Assembly: GCA_947452725.1 (NCBI GenBank)
Contig: CANGEG010000006.1
Span: 1-33,925 of the forward strand
DNA from: Comamonadaceae bacterium
GTDB lineage: Bacteria; Pseudomonadota; Gammaproteobacteria; Burkholderiales; Burkholderiaceae_C
Reading direction: 5' to 3'
Length of the DNA: 33,925 bases
Shown here: in pieces, positions 1 through 8,096 of the stretch
Position numbering within the stretch: the first letter of the stretch is position 1
Layout: each line of letters begins with the position of its first letter
The notes under the pieces: model-generated
What the model saw: only the letters and a program-made list of their open reading frames with translations
Database searches by the model: none
What the model was told of the DNA's origin: nothing
Translations under genes and position numbers: made by a program

Positions 1-74
1 CCTTTGTAACCGCCCCCTCCTGCTAAGTAGTCCTGAACTACAGATCTTTTAAATTTCTCGTCGTACTTCGCCAT
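1..74 (-). CDS. IS3-family transposase OrfA, N-terminal fragment (runs off the window)
   Basis: Only the first 24 codons are visible, beginning MAKYDEKFKRSVVQDYLAGG. This is the typical start of an IS3-family OrfA, whose N-terminal helix-turn-helix binds the element's ends; the family makes OrfAB transposase by programmed -1 frameshifting. The ATG at 74-72 has a weak GGGG ribosome-binding sequence (plus-strand 83-86) eight bases upstream. That sequence lies within a perfect hairpin stem (see 81-118). The reading frame is open to the window edge; whether the rest of the element is intact cannot be judged. Confidence 0.65.
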   Translation of the reverse strand, partial: MAKYDEKFKRSVVQDYLAGGGGYK

Positions 75-80
75 GAAAAA

Positions 81-118
81 CACCCCAAAGGTTGGATTGG
101 TGTCCAACCTTTGGGGTG
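81..118. repeat. perfect 16-bp inverted repeat overlapping the IS terminal repeat and transposase RBS
   Basis: CACCCCAAAGGTTGGA (81-96) and TCCAACCTTTGGGGTG (103-118) are perfect reverse complements separated by a 6-base loop. The outer arm is the IS terminal repeat; the inner arm is an inverted copy that ends seven bases before the transposase ATG and includes its GGGG ribosome-binding sequence. RNA read in from outside the element would fold this into a strong hairpin. Such a structure is expected to block translation of the transposase, as established for other insertion sequences. Confidence 0.75.
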
Positions 119-162
119 CAGTTCACGAGGGCGGCTGAAAGTGCGTCCCTTGCGCGGCGCGA

Positions 163-654
163 TTAAACGTAGTTCAAACGCTCGCGAATGATGCTGGCCG
201 CATGGGCTTGCGCAGGATTGGCAGTAGCCAAGTGCTCGTCATCACGGCTCATGGCGCCTTGCAGCTCAGCCATCAAGCGCGCATCGGTTTGCGCAATCGC
301 CCACAGTCGTTCGTCGGCACGGCGCTGGGCCAAGTTGGCAGACCAAGTGTCCAGAGCGACCAACAATTTGGCGGCCAATTGGCGCGTAGCGCCAGCAAAC
401 AAGCCCACAGCGGCGAAAGCCACTGCCCACAAAGCCACCCAAGCCGCCAGCATGTGACCATCGGCCCAAGTGTCCATCATCTGGTCGGCAACCACCACCA
501 AGGCGGCAACCACAGCGGCCAACAGCAACGCAGCCAAAGAGCGCGGCGCCGTGATGCTGCTGCCAATGTCGCGCACGTTTTGCACAGCTTGTTCAGCACG
601 TGCCACGCCGGGGTGGGTGTTAGAGTATTCGAGGTGTACGAAATGATTGTTCAT
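163..654 (-). CDS. hypothetical two-TM inner-membrane protein (163 aa)
   Basis: The function is unknown. The protein has a polar N-terminus of about 37 residues, two hydrophobic segments (about residues 39-57 and 68-89) separated by a short acidic turn, and a cytoplasmic-looking, Ala-, Arg- and Gln-rich helical tail of about 70 residues. The tail has no recognisable motif. The start at 654 is supported by an AGGGA ribosome-binding sequence about seven bases upstream on the minus strand. It is transcribed divergently from the LysR gene, with promoter-like sequences of the two overlapping, so it is a candidate LysR target. The overall layout resembles small phage-holin/DUF-type membrane proteins, but no family is recognised. 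Confidence 0.75.
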   Translation of the reverse strand: MNNHFVHLEYSNTHPGVARAEQAVQNVRDIGSSITAPRSLAALLLAAVVAALVVVADQMMDTWADGHMLAAWVALWAVAFAAVGLFAGATRQLAAKLLVALDTWSANLAQRRADERLWAIAQTDARLMAELQGAMSRDDEHLATANPAQAHAASIIRERLNYV

Positions 655-700
655 AATTTTTCCCTATTCATCTTGCTCAGCATTTATGCAAAGAAATTTT

Positions 701-710
701 GCAAATTTGC
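701..710. promoter_or_regulatory. GCAAATTTGC palindrome in the LysR/membrane-protein intergenic region
   Basis: A perfect 10-base palindrome lies in the AT-rich divergent region, between the candidate -10 of the minus-strand gene and its start codon. It could be a regulator half-site pair. LysR proteins typically bind T-N11-A sequences, which this does not exactly fit, so assignment to the LysR protein is only a possibility. Confidence 0.3.
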
Positions 711-726
711 CAAGTCCATGTAGCAA

Positions 727-755
727 ATCTTAGGGTTTACGCTAGTACTGGTCAA
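727..755 (-). promoter_or_regulatory. candidate sigma-70 promoter for the two-TM membrane protein
   Basis: On the minus strand, TTGACC (755-750) and TAAGAT (732-727) are separated by exactly 17 bases, which matches sigma-70 geometry with 5/6 and 4/6 consensus positions. It overlaps the candidate LysR promoter on the other strand. Confidence 0.4.
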
Positions 756-764
756 CTTTATATT
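736..764 (+). promoter_or_regulatory. candidate sigma-70 promoter for the LysR gene
   Basis: TTTACG (736-741) and TATATT (759-764) are separated by 17 bases, with the -10 hexamer matching 5/6 positions. It is placed about 25 bases before the LysR start. The two opposed promoters share the same 30 bases, so polymerase binding to one should interfere with the other. Confidence 0.4.
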
Positions 765-790
765 GAAAATGTAATTCATTCATAATAGTG

Positions 791-1789
791 ATGATTAAAG
801 CTATCAACCCCTCCATCACCGCGAATTTCCGCACTTTAGACCTGAACCTGCTGCGGGTTTTTGACGAGGTAATGGCTGAGCGCAGCCTCACAAAGGCGGC
901 GCGCAACCTGGCGTTGACGCAACCGGCCGTCAGCAACGCCTTGCGTCGCCTGCGTGAGACCTTGGGCGACGAGTTAGTGCGGCGCCAAGGCCACGGCATC
1001 GAGCCCACGCCCCGTGCGCTGGCCCTGTGGCCCAGCGTCAGAGAAGCTTTACGCCAACTCCAAGCGGCCATCGTGCCCACCGCTTTTGTGCCGGGTGAGG
1101 CAGAAACAACTTTTGTCTTGGCCATGGCCGACGCCACGGCGGCTGAATTGATTGGCGGGCTGTCGCAACAACTGGAGCAGCACGCACCGGGCGTGTCTAT
1201 TCGGGTGGTGCCCCTGACCACCCGCGACCCGCGCAAGTTGCTGCAAGATGGCCTGGCCGATATGGCGCTTGGCTACTTTCCAGCGGTACTGACCGATTTG
1301 ACCGCCCGCGCCCAAGACGACGAGGCCGTGTCCTTTGAGCATCAGCGCATGTACGCTGGCGAGTATGTGTGTGTGATGCGCCGTGACCATCCCCTGGCCT
1401 CGCGCCCCATGACGCTGGACGCTTACTGCGCCGGGCGGCACTTGCTGGTGAGTTTTTCAGGTCGCCCTTATGGGTTTGTGGACGAGGCATTGGCCTCGCT
1501 CGGGCGTCAGCGCCGCATTGTGATGACCGTGAACCAGTTTTTCACCGCCGGGCGTGTGGTGATCAACTCCGATCTGTTGACCGTTTTACCGCGTCACTTT
1601 GTCCCCACCACCGGCTTGGCCGGTGAGCTGCAACTGCACGACTTGCCCTTTGATGTGCCGCCCGTGCATGTCGAGGCACTTTGGCACCGCCGCTTAGAGC
1701 ATGACAGCGCGCACCGCTGGTTGCGCCAAACCCTGCTGCAGGTGGCGCAGCAAGCTTTTGCCAGCGGGCCCTTGCCCGCCAGCAAGTGA
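791..1789 (+). CDS. LysR-family transcriptional regulator
   Basis: A DNA-binding transcription factor with an N-terminal winged helix-turn-helix: LTKAARNLALTQPAVSNALR spans about residues 33-52 and is followed by the usual LRETLGDELVRR wing. A periplasmic-binding-protein-like effector domain occupies residues of about 95 to the C-terminus. The DLNLLRVFDEVM opening and the effector domain resemble the NodD/LeuO-type subgroup, but the effector is not predictable. A GTG at 788 immediately precedes the ATG at 791; I take the ATG, and no clear ribosome-binding sequence separates the two. It is divergent from the membrane protein at 163-654 and is followed after 10 bases by a metallophosphoesterase, probably in one transcript. 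Confidence 0.9.
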   Translation: MIKAINPSITANFRTLDLNLLRVFDEVMAERSLTKAARNLALTQPAVSNALRRLRETLGDELVRRQGHGIEPTPRALALWPSVREALRQLQAAIVPTAFVPGEAETTFVLAMADATAAELIGGLSQQLEQHAPGVSIRVVPLTTRDPRKLLQDGLADMALGYFPAVLTDLTARAQDDEAVSFEHQRMYAGEYVCVMRRDHPLASRPMTLDAYCAGRHLLVSFSGRPYGFVDEALASLGRQRRIVMTVNQFFTAGRVVINSDLLTVLPRHFVPTTGLAGELQLHDLPFDVPPVHVEALWHRRLEHDSAHRWLRQTLLQVAQQAFASGPLPASK

Positions 1790-1799
1790 GTCCTCGCGC

Positions 1800-2684
1800 A
1801 TGAAGATTCAACTGCTTTCTGACCTGCACCTGGAAACCCACCCGCACTTTGTGCCTCAGCCCTGCGCTGGCGCTGATGTGCTGGTGCTTGCGGGCGACAT
1901 TGGCTCCTACCAAAGCGGCTCCATGCTGCTGGACAGCCAAGACGGTGACTTTGGCTTGGCCCGGTTTTCGCCGTTGCATGGCTGGCCCTCGCCAGTATTG
2001 TTTGTGCCCGGCAACCACGAGTACGACAACATGGACTGGGACGAAGCCCATGGTCGCTTGCAAGAAACCTGCAAGCGACTACACATTACTTGGCTGGACC
2101 GCCAGGTGCTCACCTTGAAAGGTGTGCGCTTTGTGGGCAGCACCTTGTGGAGCGACTTTGACGCACTAGGACCGCTAGCCGGTCAATCCATACCCGACCC
2201 ACTGTCTGGAAAAATACCGGCGCACTTCAGCCACCCCAACAGCCAGTACACGCGCCAGCTCAAGGCGCGTGACAAGGCTTTTCGAGCCGCCGATTATTAC
2301 CTGCGCAAAACCGGCACCACGCGTGCCGGCCACCCGTTTTTGTCTGAAGCCATGCGAAGCCTGGGCCTAGAGAGTCAAGACTGGCTCACGCAGCAACTGG
2401 CCCTGCCGTTTGACGGCCCCACGGTGGTGGTGACCCACTTTGCACCTAGCCTTTTAAGCGCCGATCCGCGCTATGGAAGCACGCCGGGAACCGCCGGGTT
2501 TTGCAACGCGTTGGACCACTTGCTGCCCTATGCTCAAGTTTGGCTGCATGGGCATTTGCATTGCCCCATGGACTACACCCACAACGGCTGCCGCGTGGTG
2601 GCCAACCCGCTGGGTTATGCACGCAAAGGCGAGCAAGCCGGGTTTGTGAGTGAGTTTGTAATTTCCATTGACGCGCATCAATAA
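1800..2684 (+). CDS. calcineurin-like metallophosphoesterase (294 aa)
   Basis: A dinuclear metal-dependent phosphoesterase, probably cytosolic because no signal peptide is seen. The family metal-binding motifs occur in order: DLH near residues 8-10, GDI near 32-34, GNHEY at 71-75, VTHFAP in the second half, and GHLH near the C-terminus. The frame is open upstream into the LysR gene, but the ATG at 1800 begins the conserved MKIQLLSDLHLE strand and has a GTGAG ribosome-binding sequence that includes the LysR stop. This suggests translational coupling with the regulator. The natural substrate (nucleotide, phosphodiester or protein phosphate) cannot be told from sequence. Confidence 0.9.
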   Translation: MKIQLLSDLHLETHPHFVPQPCAGADVLVLAGDIGSYQSGSMLLDSQDGDFGLARFSPLHGWPSPVLFVPGNHEYDNMDWDEAHGRLQETCKRLHITWLDRQVLTLKGVRFVGSTLWSDFDALGPLAGQSIPDPLSGKIPAHFSHPNSQYTRQLKARDKAFRAADYYLRKTGTTRAGHPFLSEAMRSLGLESQDWLTQQLALPFDGPTVVVTHFAPSLLSADPRYGSTPGTAGFCNALDHLLPYAQVWLHGHLHCPMDYTHNGCRVVANPLGYARKGEQAGFVSEFVISIDAHQ

Positions 2685-2739
2685 ACTACTGTGACGTCCC
2701 GCCTAGACTGAAGCTGACTTCAATACTCAGGGCAATCTC

Positions 2740-3162
2740 ATGAAAATATTATTGGCCGTTGACGGCAGCTCGTACACCAAAAAAATGCTGGCCTATCTGG
2801 CCACACACGATGAACTTTTCGCACCCAGCCACGAGTACACGCTTTTCACCGTGCAGCAGCCGTTCCCTTCACGTGTCAAGTCGGCCGTAGGTGCAGAAGT
2901 CACCCGCACTTACCACGCGGATGAAGCCGAACGCGTGTTGGCTCCTGCATTCAAATTCTTGGCACGCCACGGCCTGAATCCGGCCAGCAGCTGGAAGCTG
3001 GGTCACCCCGGCGAGACCATATCCAAGTTCGCCGAAGCAGACAAATTCGACATGGTGGTGATGGGCTCGCACGGTCATGGCACCTTGGGCAATTTGGTCA
3101 TGGGCTCCGTTGCCACCCAGGTGCTGGCGCACTGCGCTGTGCCGCTGCTGCTGGTGCGCTAA
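2740..3162 (+). CDS. UspA-family universal stress protein (140 aa, single domain)
   Basis: A small cytosolic nucleotide-binding stress protein. The N-terminal MKILLAVDGS strand is typical. The ATP-binding signature G-x2-G-x9-G-S is complete at residues 109, 112, 122 and 123 (GSHGHGTLGNLVMGS). The protein therefore probably belongs to the ATP-binding UspA subgroup. An AGGG ribosome-binding sequence precedes the ATG. The next gene, 34 bases on, is a KdpD-like kinase lacking the internal Usp domain found in full-length KdpD. This protein may supply that domain in trans, which is my inference and could be coincidence. Confidence 0.93.
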   Translation: MKILLAVDGSSYTKKMLAYLATHDELFAPSHEYTLFTVQQPFPSRVKSAVGAEVTRTYHADEAERVLAPAFKFLARHGLNPASSWKLGHPGETISKFAEADKFDMVVMGSHGHGTLGNLVMGSVATQVLAHCAVPLLLVR

Positions 3163-3196
3163 GCCGCAGGTATTGGGGCTGTGCTAGCCTCAGGAT

Positions 3197-4750
3197 GTGT
3201 CAAGCTACCCCCGCTCCATTTTCATGCGCCTTGAAGTGCGCTGGCCTGCCATCCTCATTTGGTTGAGCGCCTGGGCCGGGCTGGTCTACTTGGACGGGTT
3301 CCTGAATTTGGGCAACCTGGCTTTGCTTTTGGTACTGGCCAGCGCCTGCGCGGGACTGTGGCTGTCTGCTATCGCATCTGTCGTGGTCAGTGCCGGCGCA
3401 GTGCTGCTGTTCAATTGGCTTTTTGTCGCACCGCGCCACACGTTGCACGTCTTGCTGGAGCAAGACTTGCTGCTGCTGGTCACCACGCTGGGGGTCAGCG
3501 CAGTCGTCAGTGTGCTGATGGCGCGGTGGCAAAAGGCGGCCAAACAAGAACGTCAACATGCGCAACGCTCTGACCAACTTCGCCAGTTGGGTGATCAGTT
3601 TCGCGCAACATCGGACCCCCACAGCCAAGCGCAACTTTTGCAATCCGTGCTTCAGCAAAAGCGGCTCCATTCTGTTGCGATCTTGTTGCTCAGCGATGAA
3701 CAGAACTCCTCGGCACAAGACTCGTCGAACGCCTTGATTGGACAGGCCAGCGAACAAGACCAACAAGGGATGTGGGCCTGCGTGAAACAATTTGGAGCCA
3801 TAGGCCCCGGCACAGGACGACATGAAGACCTGCCAACCTTGTTTTTGCCTTTACGTGGACGCACTCGCGCCTTAGGCGCTGCGGCCATTCAAAATTACAG
3901 CGCTCACGCCTGGAGCAGCGCCTTGCGATTTCAGATGCAACAAGCCTGTGATTTGTTGGGACTCGAAATTGAGCGGGCTCAAACCTTGCGGTGGGCTCAG
4001 GCGACAAAAGATGAGGCGCAAAATCACAGCCTGCGCAACACACTGCTAACCGCCATTTCACATGACTACCGCACACCATTAGCCAACTTGATGGGAGCGG
4101 CCTCCTCAATTCGCGAGCAGAGTGCGCGATTAACCACCGATCAAATAACCACCTTGGCACAAACGGTTTTGGATGAAGCCCAACATCTGAACCGCATGAC
4201 GACCAACACGCTGCAATTGGCGCGTTTGGATGCAGCGCCGATGAGCATCCACAAAGACTGGGAATCCCTGGAAGAAGTGCTGGGCTCAGTACTTTCAAAA
4301 ACACGGCAGCGCTATCCAACACAGCGCATTCAAATTGACATGCCGACTTCACTGCCTTTGGTTCATTGTGATGCCATTTTGTTGGTCCAATTGTTCGACA
4401 ACCTCATAGAAAACGCAATCAAATACAGTCCCGCGACCAGCTTATTGGGCATCCAAGCCAGATTGCGCAGTAACGCCATCGAAGTCGGCGTGATGGATGA
4501 AGGCCCCGGCATTGATGATCTTTGGAAAGAAAAAGTGTTCCAAGCCTTTGAGCGCATGCACACGCACGCGGACACCTCGCAAGCTCATCCCTTGCGCCGA
4601 GGTATGGGCGTTGGCCTAGCAGTATGCAAAGCCATTGCAAAAGTTCACGGTGCCACGATCTGGGCCGAAGACAAAGCGCCTCACGGCACCGCCATGTGGC
4701 TGTCTTTGCCCCTGGAGCCTCAACCCACATCAGCCGCGAAGGAGGCATGA
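3197..4750 (+). CDS. KdpD-like membrane sensor histidine kinase lacking the KdpD/Usp N-terminal half
   Basis: The 517-residue protein corresponds to the C-terminal half of KdpD (normally about 900 residues). It has four closely spaced TM segments (about 14-33, 40-57, 59-77 and 90-108; DUF4118-like), a GAF-like linker (about 135-260), a HisKA domain with phospho-acceptor H289 in the ISHDYRTPL box, and an HATPase domain with N406 and the DEGPGID box at 434-440. The N-terminal Walker-containing KdpD domain and Usp domain are absent, and the upstream DNA encodes a separate UspA protein instead. The start is uncertain: GTG at 3197 is poorly placed after AGG, and ATG at 3224 is possible. The regulator follows 4 bases later. 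Confidence 0.88.
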   Translation: MSSYPRSIFMRLEVRWPAILIWLSAWAGLVYLDGFLNLGNLALLLVLASACAGLWLSAIASVVVSAGAVLLFNWLFVAPRHTLHVLLEQDLLLLVTTLGVSAVVSVLMARWQKAAKQERQHAQRSDQLRQLGDQFRATSDPHSQAQLLQSVLQQKRLHSVAILLLSDEQNSSAQDSSNALIGQASEQDQQGMWACVKQFGAIGPGTGRHEDLPTLFLPLRGRTRALGAAAIQNYSAHAWSSALRFQMQQACDLLGLEIERAQTLRWAQATKDEAQNHSLRNTLLTAISHDYRTPLANLMGAASSIREQSARLTTDQITTLAQTVLDEAQHLNRMTTNTLQLARLDAAPMSIHKDWESLEEVLGSVLSKTRQRYPTQRIQIDMPTSLPLVHCDAILLVQLFDNLIENAIKYSPATSLLGIQARLRSNAIEVGVMDEGPGIDDLWKEKVFQAFERMHTHADTSQAHPLRRGMGVGLAVCKAIAKVHGATIWAEDKAPHGTAMWLSLPLEPQPTSAAKEA

Positions 4751-4754
4751 GCGC

Positions 4755-5453
4755 ATGGCCTTGAAAGTCCTGTTGGTAGAAGACGATCGCGAATTGCGCC
4801 AGACCCTGAAAGAGGCTTTGAAAGTGGAAGGCTACGAAGTCATCACCAGCGCCAGCAGCGCCGATGCGGCCGCAGTCATTCGGCACCGCATGGGCAGCGA
4901 CGACCACCTTGATTTATTGATACTGGATTTGGGTTTGCCTGATGGAGATGGCAGTGATTTACTGCGCGCAGTGCGTGGACAATTTAATATCCCTATTTTG
5001 ATTATTTCGGCTCGGTATGACGACGAAAATAAAGTCCGATTGCTTGATGAAGGCGCCGACGACTACCTGGTCAAACCCTTTCATATTGGCGAACTGCTGG
5101 CACGGATGCGTGTAGCCTTGCGCCACCGCGGTACCGCCATCATGGCCCCACAAAAACAATATGCGCGCGGCACTTTGCATGTGGATTTAGGCAAGCACGC
5201 AGTGACCCAGGCGGGTGAACCGGTGCACCTGACACCCACGGAATTTAAGTTGCTGGCCCGGTTGGTTAGGCAAACCGGGCAAGTGGTGACGCACCGCCAA
5301 TTGCTGGTGGATGTGTGGGGCCCCGATTTTGTCGAGCACACCCATTATCTTCGCTTGTACATGGCTCAATTGCGGGCTAAATTGGAACCTAACCCCACCG
5401 AACCTGTCATGCTCTTGACCGAGCCGGGGGTGGGTTATTGTTTGGCGGAATAA
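4755..5453 (+). CDS. kdpE: KdpE-like OmpR-family response regulator
   Basis: A receiver domain (phospho-acceptor D58 in ILDLGLPDGDG, acidic pair at 10-11, lysine 107 in DYLVKPF) is joined to a winged-helix DNA-binding domain at about 135-230. The C-terminal stretch (VWGPDFVEHTHYLRLYMAQL, then LLTEPGVGYCL) matches the KdpE type closely. The ATG at 4755 is chosen because GGAGG at 4741-4745 gives ideal spacing; the ribosome-binding sequence lies inside the end of the kinase gene, so the two are co-translated. KdpE normally activates kdpFABC, but no kdpFABC is present here; the next gene is kup. The name reflects family resemblance, not proven function. Confidence 0.88.
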   Translation: MALKVLLVEDDRELRQTLKEALKVEGYEVITSASSADAAAVIRHRMGSDDHLDLLILDLGLPDGDGSDLLRAVRGQFNIPILIISARYDDENKVRLLDEGADDYLVKPFHIGELLARMRVALRHRGTAIMAPQKQYARGTLHVDLGKHAVTQAGEPVHLTPTEFKLLARLVRQTGQVVTHRQLLVDVWGPDFVEHTHYLRLYMAQLRAKLEPNPTEPVMLLTEPGVGYCLAE

Positions 5454-5499
5454 GCGTCTCGTCTTTCCTTATGCTTTCCTAACGCCACAACAGGCATGC

Positions 5500-5524
5500 T
5501 TGCAACGCTTCATTTGAAGTGCAA
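5500..5524. repeat. imperfect inverted repeat just upstream of kup
   Basis: TTGCA (5500-5504) and CTTC (5508-5511) pair with GAAG (5516-5519) and TGCAA (5520-5524) around an ATTT loop, with a three-base ACG bulge on one side. It ends 12 bases before the kup ATG. It could be an operator for the upstream KdpE-like regulator or a leader hairpin affecting translation. There is no T-tract, so it is not an intrinsic terminator. Confidence 0.35.
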
Positions 5525-5536
5525 CGATGAAATGCC

Positions 5537-7429
5537 ATGGACTCAGACAACCCCCACCACCATATCCAACGCCAATCCACCGCCGCCTTAACCTTGGGCG
5601 CCATTGGCGTGGTCTATGGCGACATCGGTACCAGTCCGCTGTACACCGTGAAAGAGATTTTCTTACCCGCCAACGGTGTGGCGATGACACCAGAGAATTT
5701 GATTGGGGCGGTGTCTGCGATCTTTTGGGCGCTGATGCTCATCGTCACGCTGAAATACATCATCTTGATTTTACGCGCCGACAACCGGGGCGAAGGCGGG
5801 GCCTTGGCCCTGACAGCATTGGCAGCGAATGCCGAAAAAAACCGGCCACAGCTGCGCCAATTTTTGTTGTTGTTGGGTTTGTTTGGTGCCACTTTGTTTT
5901 ATGGTGACAGCATCATCACCCCGGCGATCTCGGTGCTGGGTGCGGTGGAAGGCCTGGAAATGGCGACGCCTTTGTTGCAACCCTATGTGGTGCCCATTTC
6001 CTTGGTCGTCTTGGTGATGCTTTTTTTTGTGCAACGCTTTGGCACGCATCTGGTCGGTAAATTTTTTGGCCCCATCATCGTCATTTGGTTCTTGATTTTG
6101 GGCGCCACTGGCGTGATGCAAATCGTCCACGCGCCGGGTATTTTGCAGGCCCTCAACCCCTGGCATGCACTTACTTTCTTGTGGCAGCGCGGGCCTATGG
6201 TGTTGGCGGCTGTCGGCGCCATTGTGTTGGCATTGACGGGCGCCGAAGCGCTGTATGCCGATATGGGTCACTTTGGACGCAAACCCATTCAACTGGCTTG
6301 GATAGGTCTGGTTTTGCCCTCATTGGCACTGCATTACATGGGTCAAGGCGCGCTGCTGATGCAAGACGCGTCGGCCATTGAAAACCCCTTCTTTCGCATG
6401 TTTCCGCAAGAGGCGCTCATTCCTGCGGTCATACTGGCAACCGTGGCCGCCATCATCGCTTCGCAGGCGGTAATTTCAGGGGCCTACTCGATGTCCAAAC
6501 AAGCTATTTTGCTGGGTTTCTTGCCCCGTATGAACATCAAGTACACCTCTGAAAAAGAGGTGGGTCAAATCTATATGCCAGCGGTCAACTGGACCTTGCT
6601 GCTGGGCGTGATGGTTGCTGTGCTGGCTTTCAAAAGCTCTTCCGCATTGGCCGGCGCTTATGGCATTGCTGTGACTTTGACCATGGTCATCACCACCATC
6701 ATGACTTTTTTTGTGGTGCGCGACGCCTGGAAAATATCGCCTGCATGGGCCTTTGGTGCAACCGTGTTTTTCTTGAGCATCGATGTCTTTTTGTTTGCTG
6801 GCTGCATCATCAAATTTTTCGACGGTGGCTGGTTCCCCTTGGCCATGGGCGTGAGCTTGTATCTGATCATGACCACTTGGTCACGCGGTCGTGAACTGGT
6901 GGTCGAAACCATTCGCCGCGATGGTTTGGATTTGAGCTCGTTTATTCAGAGCATCGATTCTGGCTCGGCTCATTTGGTCCAGCGCACCGCCATTTACGCA
7001 GTGGCCAATCCCGAAACCGTGCCTCAGGCGCTGCTGCACAATATGAAACACAACCAGGTGTTGCATCATAAAAATATCATCTTGACCGTCGAGTTTGAGA
7101 ACGTTCCCTGGGTGAACCCGGCACACCGCATCAAGGCTGAGCGCTTGAGTGAGCATTTCTGGCGCGTGTGGGTGAGGTTCGGCTTCATGAACACGCCCGA
7201 TGTACCTAAAGCCTTGGCGCTGTGCCAATTTCCCGATTTGGAAATTCCCGTTTTTGAAACCACCTATTTTTTAAGCCGCGAAACCGTGGTCTCCACGCCC
7301 GGGGGCGGTATGTCGCAATGGCGTGAAAAAATGTTTGCCGCCATGACTCGAAACTCGGGCGGCGTGGTGGAGTTCTTCCATTTGCCGGACAACTCGGTGG
7401 TGGAGCTGGGAACCCGGGTGCAAATTTAA
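5537..7429 (+). CDS. kup: Kup low-affinity potassium uptake transporter
   Basis: An integral membrane K+/H+ symporter of the KUP/HAK/KT family with the expected length (630 residues) and about twelve hydrophobic segments. The family signature [14 protein letters not shown] is at residues 24-37, and conserved loops such as DNRGEGG and [20 protein letters not shown]-type sequence follow. The C-terminal cytoplasmic domain of about 170 residues begins near residue 455. Three consecutive histidines (7-9) lie in the short N-terminal tail. It follows the KdpDE-like pair by 83 bases, on the same strand, so it is a plausible target of that system. It is convergent with the TetR gene with a 12-base gap and no visible terminator. 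Confidence 0.97.
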   Translation: MDSDNPHHHIQRQSTAALTLGAIGVVYGDIGTSPLYTVKEIFLPANGVAMTPENLIGAVSAIFWALMLIVTLKYIILILRADNRGEGGALALTALAANAEKNRPQLRQFLLLLGLFGATLFYGDSIITPAISVLGAVEGLEMATPLLQPYVVPISLVVLVMLFFVQRFGTHLVGKFFGPIIVIWFLILGATGVMQIVHAPGILQALNPWHALTFLWQRGPMVLAAVGAIVLALTGAEALYADMGHFGRKPIQLAWIGLVLPSLALHYMGQGALLMQDASAIENPFFRMFPQEALIPAVILATVAAIIASQAVISGAYSMSKQAILLGFLPRMNIKYTSEKEVGQIYMPAVNWTLLLGVMVAVLAFKSSSALAGAYGIAVTLTMVITTIMTFFVVRDAWKISPAWAFGATVFFLSIDVFLFAGCIIKFFDGGWFPLAMGVSLYLIMTTWSRGRELVVETIRRDGLDLSSFIQSIDSGSAHLVQRTAIYAVANPETVPQALLHNMKHNQVLHHKNIILTVEFENVPWVNPAHRIKAERLSEHFWRVWVRFGFMNTPDVPKALALCQFPDLEIPVFETTYFLSRETVVSTPGGGMSQWREKMFAAMTRNSGGVVEFFHLPDNSVVELGTRVQI

Positions 7430-7441
7430 AGTAGCCGGTGT

Positions 7442-8065
7442 TTAACGCGCCTGAAGACCTTCAAAACAGCTGGACATCACCATGTCCAACACAGCCTCAT
7501 CACTCAGGTCGTTGCCCAATTTGAGGAACTCCAGCACCGGGTCACAGGCACGTGCGTACAAGGTGTAGAGCACGGCAATGGCCGGCAATTGAGGGTTGAT
7601 CGCGCCCACGGCCTGTGCTTGCTCGATCCAGCCGCCCAGAACCTCGCTAACCTGCATCAACCCGTTCATATAGGCCTGACTGGCCATGAGGGTAGAGCGC
7701 AGGCTGGAGTTCTGACTTGGCAATGACGGCATTTGGCCTTGCAGCTTGAGCTGCATGGTCCACCGTGTCACGGCTTTTAGTTTGACCAGAGGCAGTCCAG
7801 CGGGGTTCAATTCAGCAATGAAGGTTTGCGCTCGTTGCATGGCGCGCTCCATGGCAGCGCAGGCCAGCTCCTCTTTGCTGCTGAAGTGCTTGTACAAACT
7901 GGCTTTGGCAATGCCCACTTCGGCCGCCACCTCGTCCACCGTCATGGCTTCAAAGCCTTTTTCGGCCAGTAAACGGTTGACGGTTTCGATGATTGCCGAC
8001 TCGCGCGCCAGCAGCATCTGGACCTTGAATGATTTTTTGACTGGCAGGGCTGAATTGGAAGGCAT
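7442..8065 (-). CDS. TetR-family transcriptional regulator
   Basis: A one-component repressor with an N-terminal helix-turn-helix at about residues 25-58 (recognition region MTVDEVAAEVGIAKASLYKH). The C-terminal ligand-binding helical domain is variable and its ligand is unknown. The start at 8065 has no clear ribosome-binding sequence. The gene is divergent from a LytS-type kinase gene, and the intergenic region holds GACCGT inverted repeats suited to TetR dimers. The simplest reading is autoregulation, with control of the kinase/regulator pair as a possible second effect. Confidence 0.92.
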   Translation of the reverse strand: MPSNSALPVKKSFKVQMLLARESAIIETVNRLLAEKGFEAMTVDEVAAEVGIAKASLYKHFSSKEELACAAMERAMQRAQTFIAELNPAGLPLVKLKAVTRWTMQLKLQGQMPSLPSQNSSLRSTLMASQAYMNGLMQVSEVLGGWIEQAQAVGAINPQLPAIAVLYTLYARACDPVLEFLKLGNDLSDEAVLDMVMSSCFEGLQAR

Positions 8066-8096
8066 CGTTCAGATTTTAGTCGTGGCATCTGGTCAA

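Larger units (their letters stand above)
1..120 (-). mobile_element. left-hand terminus of an IS3-family insertion sequence (partial)
   Basis: The minus strand starts at 120 with 5'-TGCACCCCAAAGGTTGGACA, which looks like an IS3-family terminal inverted repeat (ends 5'-TG). It is followed 46 bases later by the ATG of an OrfA-like transposase reading out of the window. The boundary with host DNA is therefore probably between 120 and 121. Any target duplication would begin at 121 (gtt or gttc) but cannot be checked because the other end of the element is outside the window. The subgroup (IS150-like) is a guess from the OrfA N-terminus. Confidence 0.7.
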
